DNA of 23,728 bases. It comes from Clostridiales bacterium (GTDB lineage: Bacteria; Bacillota_E; Sulfobacillia; Sulfobacillales; JAIMBI01). The stretch's first letter is position 1. Each line of letters starts with the position of its first letter. The notes beneath the pieces were generated by a model, which saw only the letters and a list, made by a program, of their open reading frames with translations, was not told the origin of the DNA and did not search any database. This document shows positions 8,394 to 14,759 of the stretch, piece after piece. The translations under genes and the position numbers were made by a program. The stretch is taken from positions 1-23,728 of the forward strand of contig DAHVOH010000053.1 in NCBI GenBank assembly GCA_027318915.1. Direction: 5' to 3'.

Positions 8394-8672
8394 CTACATT
8401 TTGCCGAACACCAGCACAACGCCGAGCCCGATGAATGCGACGCCCGCAGCCAAGTGAATGAAGGAGGTCGGCACCACGCGTGTGATGGCTTCACCAAAGG
8501 CCACACCCAACAGCGCAGACAGGGCCAATGCCCCCGCCGCACCCAGAAATACGGCGCGCGGCGCATCGGATTGAGCGGCGAGCATCATCGTAGTCAGTTG
8601 GGTCTTATCGCCGAGCTCCGCGACGAATATCAGGCCAAAGGTGCTCAACATGACTTTCCAGTCCAGCAGCAT
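8394..8672 (-). CDS. Half-length UPF0016 (GDT1/TMEM165) family membrane protein
   Basis: A 92-residue membrane protein with one UPF0016 repeat. Three hydrophobic segments are visible; the first carries the family signature E19-L-G-D-K-T-Q25. The second family signature copy is absent. Known: GDT1/TMEM165/MneA-type proteins are cation/proton exchangers (Mn2+ or Ca2+) with two repeats of E-x-G-D-[KR]-[TS]; single-repeat versions occur in prokaryotes, often as adjacent pairs that presumably form heterodimers. Here no second copy is visible on either side, so the protein would have to homodimerise or pair with a distant partner. The start is ATG at 8670-8672, behind a G-rich stretch that can pair weakly with 16S rRNA. 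No manganese riboswitch was recognised upstream. Confidence 0.83.
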   Translation of the reverse strand: MLLDWKVMLSTFGLIFVAELGDKTQLTTMMLAAQSDAPRAVFLGAAGALALSALLGVAFGEAITRVVPTSFIHLAAGVAFIGLGVVLVFGKM

Positions 8673-9075
8673 CGCCCCCCAGGAATCTATGGGGACGATG
8701 GCCAGGCTAGGACAGCGCGTCGTTGGTCGTCGGGGGCTCGCTGCAAGTATCCCCGGCATCACTCTGCCTTGTCACCCTGTCCGATCTCGGCATCCCGTAC
8801 CGGGAGCCAGTGCCCGCAGACGGGGGATCGGCCCCAGGGGTGAGCCACCCGTTTCGGGGCCGGGCCCGGGCCCGGCCATGCGCCCAATGGCCCGACTGCC
8901 GCCAAGTGGCCGTCGCATGCCCGGCGGCGCGGGCCTGGTCCGCCATCATCGCCGCAGCCATTCGTTAGGGTTCGAGCTGGCGGGCAACGCGCGCAAGAGC
9001 TGCATCCGAGCCCGTAGAAGTTGGCCGGGCTATCAAGACAACCGGTAAGCGCGACGCCGGCACGACAGACTGCCA
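8673..9075. other. Gap of about 400 bases with no recognisable gene
   Basis: This stretch lies between the UPF0016 start and the end of the ParM-like remnant. A manganese-sensing yybP-ykoY leader would be expected here for an Mn exporter, but its conserved blocks were not found by eye. It may contain decayed downstream sequence of the actin-like gene, since the remnant stops at 9076 long before the normal protein length. Confidence 0.4.
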
Positions 9076-9413
9076 TCACAGGCGGCGACGGAGGTCTGTG
9101 GGCTCTAACCTGAGGGGCAGTCCCACGGCCGGGGCCGCGGGGCCTTCGGCGGCCACCACCGCTCCCGCGGCTCTTGGGAGGATGAGCGTGTCGAGGTCGG
9201 TGGCCTTGTCGCGGGACCAGAGCAGGTGCGCCCGGCCGCAGGCAGCCTCCGCCACCAGGAGCGGGATGCCCTCCACCTCCACAACCTGGGCCAGCCCGTG
9301 AGACTGAGATCCAGCCTGTGGGGCCTGACCCAAAGGGAAGGGGCCGGCCAGCGCTGGCCCTGGGCGGTGAGCGCCTTGATGAACCTGTGGCCGATATCCA
9401 CGGCGAGTTGCAT
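9076..9413 (-). pseudogene. Actin-like ATPase (ParM/Alp-type) N-terminal remnant, frameshifted
   Basis: The minus-strand ATG at 9411-9413 begins MQLAVDIGHRFIKALT, the phosphate-1 loop style of ParM/MamK-type actins (x-x-D-x-G-x-x-x-x-K). It continues to WPAPSLWVRP. The frame then breaks near 9297-9305 and the homology continues in another frame as VVEVEGIPLLVAEAA, then RDKATDLDTLILPRAA and VGLPLR, ending at TGA 9076. Known: ParM-like proteins have the order DxGxxxxK, V.G..Y.VGE.A, DK..D...L.L and TGLP in their first ~120 residues, and are about 300-350 long. So one frameshift and a premature end leave only the first third. Such genes segregate low-copy plasmids or phages; this is probably a relic of an integrated element. 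Confidence 0.65.
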
Positions 9414-9432
9414 GGCCGTCCCCCGCATTTCC

Positions 9433-9472
9433 ATACAAAACAAAGGTCCGACGGTCCCGAGACCGTCGGACC
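9433..9472 (-). terminator. Rho-independent terminator, perfect 12-bp stem
   Basis: The 12-base arm GGTCCGACGGTC at 9445-9456 pairs perfectly with GACCGTCGGACC at 9461-9472 around a 4-base loop. On the minus strand the stem is followed by TTTGTTTTGT (9435-9444). It ends transcription from the MNT-HEPN genes, about 60 bases after the HEPN stop, and lies 32 bases before the start of the ParM-like remnant. Confidence 0.85.
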
Positions 9473-9533
9473 AGGAGAATGCCTCCCGCATGACACGAGC
9501 GATGCGGACGGGGCCGGGCTAGCGCAGCCGCCG

Positions 9534-9977
9534 TTAGCGGCTCACGTCGGACCCATCCGCGTCCCGGGACCCCGCCTCCCGCTCCAGTGCGGCCAGCAGC
9601 TGGGTGCCCACGCCGACGATGCCGGCGGCCTTTTCGAGGGCCTCCCGAGCCTGCTCTGGGGAGAACCGTTCCCCGGGAATGCCGCCAGGCCAGGCATCCG
9701 GGTAGCGCGTCGTGATATAAAAAGCGTCCAGGAAGGTGGCGTCCTGCGGTTGGATGAGGTGTTGCAAGGCGGGCGACGCCTTCAGGGCCCCCAGGATGTC
9801 GTGGATGCGCTGATAGTTGCCGGTCTCTGCGATCGCAAAGGCGTTCGTGGCCTTCTCGGCCGCCTGCTGACCGAAAAAGCAGGCGGCATAGGGGTGCGTC
9901 TGCACGTTGTCTTCTGCCGTCTGGAGGTCCACGGCCGCCTGTGCCAGCCACCGTTTGGCCTCATCGAGGTCGCTCAA
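9534..9977 (-). CDS. HEPN-domain protein of an MNT-HEPN pair
   Basis: A HEPN-domain protein of about 147 residues. The frame opens earlier, but protein-like sequence begins at the TTG at 9975-9977, with AAGGGGGTGG 6 bases upstream; it overlaps the end of the nucleotidyltransferase gene by 17 bases. Seen: residues 5-25 form the first helix (AKRWLAQAAVDLQTAED), then Y-A-A-C-F-F-G-Q-Q-A-A-E-K (the F-x-x-Q-Q-A-A-E-K hallmark) at 30-42, and T-T-R-Y-P-D followed by a final helix. Known: this is the PF05168-type HEPN that pairs with minimal nucleotidyltransferases, in many cases as a toxin-antitoxin system in which the nucleotidyltransferase modifies or restrains HEPN. The RX4-6H ribonuclease motif of many HEPN toxins is not evident, so RNase activity is uncertain. 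A strong terminator follows. Confidence 0.85.
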   Translation of the reverse strand: MSDLDEAKRWLAQAAVDLQTAEDNVQTHPYAACFFGQQAAEKATNAFAIAETGNYQRIHDILGALKASPALQHLIQPQDATFLDAFYITTRYPDAWPGGIPGERFSPEQAREALEKAAGIVGVGTQLLAALEREAGSRDADGSDVSR

Positions 9978-10329
9978 ACAGTACCACCCCCTTGTGGGCC
10001 AGTTCGTCCCGGACGAAGCGTCGGGACGTCCGCAAGGCGTCCCATTCTTCCGGCGTGTAGATGAGCAGGTCGGTGCGCACCGCCGGGTTGAGCCACGCCA
10101 GGGCATCCGCCGTCCGTTGCGGGAACGGCACCGAGCCGACGCCCTCGAAGAGGGCGACCAGATCGATGTCACTGCTGAAGGAATCGGTCCCTTGAGCCAC
10201 CGATCCGAAGAGGATCGCCTTGGCGGCACCATGAACCGCCAAGGCGGCCGCCAGCCGTTCCGCCTCCTGCCGGTGCAGCGCCTGGATGTGGGCCAGCCGC
10301 TGGCGATACGCCGTCATCTCCGGGAGCAT
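9961..10329 (-). CDS. Minimal nucleotidyltransferase (MNT), antitoxin-type
   Basis: A 122-residue Pol-beta-fold nucleotidyltransferase. The ATG at 10327-10329 is chosen because GGGAGGAG lies 5 bases upstream. Residues 1-35 are a helical N terminus, followed by the catalytic signature G42-S43-V-A-Q-G, then S53-D54-I-D56-L, and a third acidic residue at Asp87 (TDLLIY). All three metal-binding carboxylates are therefore present and the enzyme should be active. Known: in MntA-HepT systems the MNT partner adds AMP groups to the HEPN toxin. Here the MNT gene is first and the HEPN gene overlaps its end, so the two are co-translated. A -10-like TGATATGCT lies 38 bases upstream. Confidence 0.88.
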   Translation of the reverse strand: MLPEMTAYRQRLAHIQALHRQEAERLAAALAVHGAAKAILFGSVAQGTDSFSSDIDLVALFEGVGSVPFPQRTADALAWLNPAVRTDLLIYTPEEWDALRTSRRFVRDELAHKGVVLFERPR

Positions 10330-10366
10330 GACCGCTCCTCCCTTTTCCACCGCCATCGTGAGGGTC

Positions 10367-10375
10367 AGCATATCA
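10367..10375 (-). promoter_or_regulatory. Extended -10 candidate for the MNT-HEPN operon
   Basis: TGATATGCT on the minus strand matches an extended -10 (TGnTATnnT). The MNT start codon is 38 bases downstream. A clear -35 is not seen. The surrounding 12-base word is identical to one at 7896-7907. Confidence 0.4.
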
Positions 10376-10647
10376 CGCGTCGAGGCCGGCCGTGCACGAG
10401 GCTGGGCGGTATCCGTGCCGGTCCGCCCAGCCGGCCAGGCGTCCTAAGCCGTGGCTCCCAACCCTAGGCGTCCGGGCCGGTCGGCCGGCCCAGACCCGCC
10501 TGGGCGGCGTGCGGGACCTGATGCCGCAGGTATGGGATGCGGGCCAGAACGTTTTGAAAAACGTCCCCCTCCGGAGCACGCAGGTTAAAAAGGTCGCGGG
10601 ATCGTCCGCCGACCGCGTGATGGTCGCTTCGGTCGTCGCGATGGCCG
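10376..10647. other. Spacer between MNT promoter and transposase remnant
   Basis: No supported gene. A minus-strand frame runs through it but translates to Arg/Pro-rich sequence after the transposase homology has ended, so it is probably an unselected continuation. Confidence 0.4.
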
Positions 10648-11317
10648 TCAAGCCTGCGGCCCGGTAGGCTGCTCTACGTGTTCTCGCGGCACGCCTTGGC
10701 GTTCGCCCGGCGACACGCCCAGTTTGGCTGCGAGATCTAACTGGGCCCGGAACCAGGCCTCCGCCATCGGAATCGCCAACGCCATATTCGTACCGTCGGA
10801 AGAGGCCCTCGCGCCACATGCCCCAGGCCGCGAGGAGTCGCTTTCGCGCGATCGCCACCTCCCGCCGTTTGTCGAGACGTATGCCCCTGGCCGCATACGG
10901 GGCCGCCCACGGCCCCTCCGCACGGCGGATCGCCCACCCCGCCACTTCGACCAAGAGACGGCGTCAGAGCAGCGAGCCTTGGCGACAGGTATGGCCCCGC
11001 TCATCGATCTCACCCGATTGAGGGATGGTTGGGTTGAGCTCGGCGGTGCGCGCCGCCTGTCGAGCCGCCCGAAAGCGCTGGAGGGCGCCGAGCGTCACCG
11101 CCACCCACGGCCCGGCGCCGCGTACACTCCAAAGCCAGGCCAACGGCGGCCGATCCGGGACGCGGCGGAGCCTCGCCCTCGGAGACAGTCGGCTTCGGCG
11201 GCCGCTGGCTCGGTCCAGGTCAGGGCCCGCGTCACCAGAATCCGGGTGGTGTCGTCCACCGCGAAGCCGGGCGCGGTAAGCCCGGTCGCCACCGGCGGCC
11301 GCGCCGGGACCGCCCAC
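10648..11317 (-). pseudogene. IS110-family transposase remnant
   Basis: Minus-strand frame 11317-10964 contains RFRAARQAARTAELNPTIPQ, then S-G-E-I-D-E-R-G-H-x-C-R-Q-G-S-L-L, and reaches TGA at 10964-10966. The same frame resumes directly with RRLLVEVAGWAIRR, KRREVAIARKRLLAAWGMWR and EG. Known: the C-terminal transposase domain of IS110/IS116/IS902 elements has this order, F..A..LA...GL.P...QSG....RGH...+G...LRR.LVEAA, then k..A.VAiARkLl...w.mlr.G. The stop is explained by one CGA-to-TGA change at an expected Arg. A further frameshift near 10790 would link to an open frame ending at 10648. The N-terminal DEDD catalytic part was not recognised. No element ends were found; IS110 elements often lack inverted repeats. 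Confidence 0.62.
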
Positions 11318-11715
11318 CGCTGTCGCCCGAGGCCGCTCTGCGCCCGGTTACGCCCTGCGCATGCCGGCCGACGGCAGACTGCGACCGGCTGCAACAGCGC
11401 GCACACCCGCCCACGCCTCGCGGCCGGAGGGACCCGGACCGTGGGTGGAGTGCCCAGGGTTACCGTCTGGGCCAACCGTCGGCGGCACGCTGCGGCTTCC
11501 TGCCCGTCCGCCGGGGACGCGGCGGGGTGGACGGTTCCCAACCCGATCCTCCGGCACTCTAACCCCAAAAACGGCACCCGTCGGCCCAGCTGACAGGTTT
11601 TGGCCAGCGAGTTGGCCCGCCACATCGCCCAACAGCCCGGATCGGTGGCGTGCCGATGTCCCGATTAGGACCCGTGGTCTTGACGGGGTGGGAAATCGCC
11701 TGGTAGGACAGACTC
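11318..11715. other. Gap of about 400 bases, possibly the decayed start of the IS110 element
   Basis: The DEDD N-terminal domain of the IS110-type transposase should lie here on the minus strand, but no frame gave a convincing match. Plus-strand frames through it are Pro/Arg-rich. The stretch just before 11716 would carry the promoter of the lipoprotein gene; no clear promoter was identified. Confidence 0.35.
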
Positions 11716-12480
11716 ATGGTGAAGACGACACGGCTCGCATTCAAGGCTCTTGCGATGTTGCTCATGGTGGTGAGCGGCGGCATGATCCTGTCGGCCTGCG
11801 GCGTGACGGCCAGTCGACCGGCGAACGCCGCAGCGGGGCACTCCTCCTCCCCGCATCGCCGGGCTCCTCCCTCCCGTCCTCGCCATCCCTCCTGGCAAAG
11901 CGAGCTCGCCGCCTCGAGCGCCGAGCCGGTTCACCTCACCTGCCAGGGCCTCTACACCTATCCCGGAGTGCCGTTCGGGACCACCGTACACCTCGTGGAG
12001 GCTTTCGACCCGTTGAACCACGAAGTGCAGCAGCAGGACGAGATCACGGTAGCCGCCGGCAGCAGTTCGTCGACAACGGTGACGTCCGACTTGATCGCCA
12101 TCGGCTCCCACGTGTGGGTCAAGTTGACGCCGCCCGGGGGATCGTGGCGGGAGGAGGTCATCGGTTCCCCCAGCAACCCCGCGTCTTTTTACCCGGATTT
12201 GACCCACATCCATCCGGTCCCGGGTATTGTCGTGGAGGGAAGGTCAACCACCGGCTGGGCCGCCACTCTCAACATCGCCGCGCTCACACGCCTCCTGCCC
12301 TCAGCTACCACGTCCGCAGAGAGCGGTGCCGGGATTACGACCGATTACACCTTTTACCTGGGACCCGCCGGTCACATCCGGGAGGTGGTAGTCACTGTGA
12401 CGTCGGACCAAGGCCTCTCCCAGAAGTTGACCTGTGTCTACCAGCAATACGGGCTAGGGCTGAATCTCACCGCGCCCTGA
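11716..12480 (+). CDS. Putative secreted lipoprotein, unknown function
   Basis: A 254-residue protein with a basic N terminus, one hydrophobic segment and a lipobox ending at Cys28 (ILSAC), so it is probably anchored on the outside of the membrane. Residues about 40-70 form a Ser/Pro/Arg/His-rich linker. The remainder is beta-rich, with VTSDLIAIGSHVWVKL, TTDYTFYLGPAGHI and LTCVYQQYGLGLNLTAP. This pattern (a strand saying what was measured or bound, then a Y-x-F-Y-L-G-x-x-G-x-I-R strand pair) is reminiscent of LppX/LprG/LolA-like lipoproteins, but I would not name a family on it. There are two Cys in the mature part, both in LTC contexts, which could form a disulfide. Only a weak ribosome binding site (TAGGAC) precedes the ATG. 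It stands alone, next to pseudogenes. Confidence 0.72.
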   Translation: MVKTTRLAFKALAMLLMVVSGGMILSACGVTASRPANAAAGHSSSPHRRAPPSRPRHPSWQSELAASSAEPVHLTCQGLYTYPGVPFGTTVHLVEAFDPLNHEVQQQDEITVAAGSSSSTTVTSDLIAIGSHVWVKLTPPGGSWREEVIGSPSNPASFYPDLTHIHPVPGIVVEGRSTTGWAATLNIAALTRLLPSATTSAESGAGITTDYTFYLGPAGHIREVVVTVTSDQGLSQKLTCVYQQYGLGLNLTAP

Positions 12481-12539
12481 GGATGAACGGCGTCCGGAGA
12501 ATCGCGGTCGCGGACCCACTATTCCGGAGAACTTTGCGG

Positions 12540-13600
12540 AGGGAGGAGCGTCCGGACGCGCACGTGTTTTTTTACCGTGCCATCCCCGACGCCATCGAAC
12601 CCGGGCGCTCGGCAATCTGTGAGATCCGCCCACTCCTCGACCGTGGCGGTCCACCGGATAGGTGTCGCCGACGCCGGCAACACCGTCCCAAACATGCCAC
12701 GTCAGAACGCCTATGGTATACCCCTCGCGTCCTCACCCACGCGCGCCACCGCTCTGCCATGGGCAAACCGCCATACGCGCGCAGTCGCCCACCGTGTATA
12801 GGTCCGGATGGCTCATCGGACCACGGCCGCCGACAACGATACCGTACCCGTCGGTCATCACGCCAGCCGACACCGCCCGCTTCAGGCTGACTCGGATGCC
12901 ACCACGTCGATCTCCGGACGAGACCCCTGGGCGGTCTCGACGTCAAACTGGGCCCTCGACAAGGCGATACCACCGACCGGCTCGTCGGCCCGCACGCGAA
13001 CACCGTCTGGGCGACAGTGCTCGGTGAGCCGCCGGGACAGATCGGGCGGCACCAGCCGCCCCCGGATCCCCCGTCCGCGACACACCACCGTGACCCGAAA
13101 GGGCTGTCGGCAAAACGCCGGTGCCGGCTCAGCACCGATGAAGCCGTTGCCCCCGATACGCTGTCGGCGCTGCGGAGGCGCTCGGCACACGACGAGGTAA
13201 TCGTTCAACATAAGAACGTACACGAGTGGCGCGGGTCAGGGAGCGAGGCGAACGGGCGACCCGCGGTTGCGAGCAGCAGTTTCTCAGACCCCTACCGCCG
13301 CCCGATGTGGGTCACCGCCACCCGCTCTTTCGGGTTTTACGGAGGCAACGGGACACGTCTAGTGTTCCTCCCCGACGCCCAGCAAACCCGGGTCGGTCAG
13401 CCGGACGTGTTCAAGCCGCCGTGCGGGATTCCATAACCCCTTACTCAACGGCGGCCACGCGTACGGGAGGTAGCGGTCGGCCGACCAGAAGCCGATGGGG
13501 CGCCTGGGGTCGACACCCCGAATACCCCGTGTGGCGGCCCATCCCGCCGACCCGCACACACCGGCAAGACGGCCTGGGAGTCACTCCCCTGCGCTTCCCC
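12540..13600 (-). pseudogene. FAD-dependent NAD(P)H oxidoreductase (ferredoxin/rubredoxin-reductase-like), multiply broken
   Basis: Recognisable pieces occur in the right order along the minus strand. N-terminal: GIRGVDPRRPIGFWSA, RYLPYAWPPLSKGLW and ARRLEHVRLTDP (13540-13365). Then KLLLATAGRPF in another frame (about 13285), followed by LNDYLVV, G-G-N-G-F-I-G-A-E and FRVTVVCRGRGIRGRLVPP (13215-13050). After TGA near 12888, in a shifted frame, come VSLKRAVSAGVMTDGYGIVV and SHPDLYTVGDCARM (about 12892-12760). Known: this is the layout of two-dinucleotide-domain reductases (PPLSK near the FAD, LLLATG, GGGFIGAE for NAD(P), YAxGDxA for FAD). At least two stops and two frameshifts are needed to join the pieces, and the NAD(P) loop has Asn in place of Gly. 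The reading continues towards 12540 in degraded form. Confidence 0.8.
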
Positions 13601-13630
13601 GCCGACTCCGCGGTGACTTGGTCACCCGCG

Positions 13631-14011
13631 CTACCGTTCCACGCTGGTCCAGGGAACGCCCACCGTGCGCGCTAGATAATCCGCCAGGATCGGCACTTGA
13701 CTGTGCGCCACGTCTCGGGTCGCCGTGACCAGGGCGACCGGTCGCGCCCGCACCAAGGCGAGCAAGTGCTGGAGCGGCGCGGCGCCCGGCTCCGCCGCCA
13801 GCTCTTGTTCGTAGCGGGCGCGAAATTCCGCGTAACGGGCCACATCGTGGCCGTACCACCGACGCAGCGCCACGCTCGGCGCGACGGCGGGCAGCCACTC
13901 CTCCCAGGGAGCCGTTTCCTTGCGCACGCCCCGCGGCCAGAGCCGGTCCACCAGCACGCGATAACCCTCGCCGGGGAGCGCTTCACCGATGCGCGCCACC
14001 AGAATTCCCAC
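13631..14011 (-). CDS. DUF488 family protein
   Basis: A 126-residue cytosolic protein that matches the DUF488 family over its whole length: Y-R-V-L-V-D-R-L-W-P-R-G near residues 17-28, W-L-P-x-V-A-P-S near 39-46, L-R-R-W-Y-G-H-D near 49-56, and F-R-A-R-Y-E-x-E-L. The GTG start at 14009-14011 has GGGAGG 7 bases upstream. Known: DUF488 proteins are small, conserved and of unknown biochemistry; the invariant R, H and D residues suggest an enzyme. It is intact while its downstream neighbour is a wreck, so it is likely under selection. No operon partner is evident. Confidence 0.88.
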   Translation of the reverse strand: MGILVARIGEALPGEGYRVLVDRLWPRGVRKETAPWEEWLPAVAPSVALRRWYGHDVARYAEFRARYEQELAAEPGAAPLQHLLALVRARPVALVTATRDVAHSQVPILADYLARTVGVPWTSVER

Positions 14012-14759
14012 GAGGCCACCTCCCTTCGCCGTTCAACCAGCCGCCACCGACGTGGACAGCGCTTCCACCGTGACGGGCTGCTCTGTCCTCATCACGGTGG
14101 CGCGGAACGCGGAACCCGGTCACCACGGATCGCCCCCTCCGTACCACGACCACCGTGGGCAGGCGACCCGAGGTGGGCCGCATGATGCGCGCGGGCGGGC
14201 AACACACGCCAAAGTCTCTATCCGAACCCCCACCACCGCATTGCACCGGGACGCGAGCCGCCTCTCATGGCGCCAGCGGGCCGGCAAATCCTGCACGGGG
14301 CTCGCCGAGGCGCCGATGACCACGGACTCTTGCACATCTGCCGCCGCCTCGACCGGGGAGGCAAACGCTTCCCAATCCCACCGCCTGCCGGGTGCCTAGT
14401 TCGGGTTCCATGTCCCCCAGTGCCGTCTGCCCCCGTGGACCCCACACATGGCGCAACTCACGTATCCATTCGCCGAACGGTCGTACCAGGTACCGGGTGC
14501 CGGCAGCCTCGACAGCGCTCCACACGGCCCCGGAACGAGCCCACCACGGAGGGCATCGTCAACGTTGCACGCACCCCGACGGTGACCTTGGCCCACTTGT
14601 ATCCGCTCCCCGGAGTCCGCCCGCCGCGCCGACTCGAGGTCTACCGTGGCTTCCGACCGACCTAATCCCAGTTTTCGAGGATTCGGCCGCGACATCGGCG
14701 CGGCGATCGCGGTCGTGCGGACCAAGCTGGCACAGCCCGCTTGAGGAAGCGTTGACGCG
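14012..14759. other. About 750 bases without a recognisable gene
   Basis: It lies between the DUF488 start and the end of membrane protein A. Minus-strand frames contain scattered protein-like pieces (for example AAGTRYLVRPFGEWIRELRH near 14500, and YKWAKVTVGVRATL near 14590 in another frame). These suggest a decayed gene, but I could not name it. No repeats or RNA gene were recognised. Confidence 0.4.

Noticed and set aside
8481..8493. GTGA-N5-TCAC near-palindrome (another at 13611-13623)
   Set aside because: Spacer of five rather than six bases, and located in a gene and in decayed sequence.
8673..9075. Possible yybP-ykoY manganese riboswitch upstream of the UPF0016 gene
   Set aside because: Expected on functional grounds, but the conserved sequence blocks were not found by eye.
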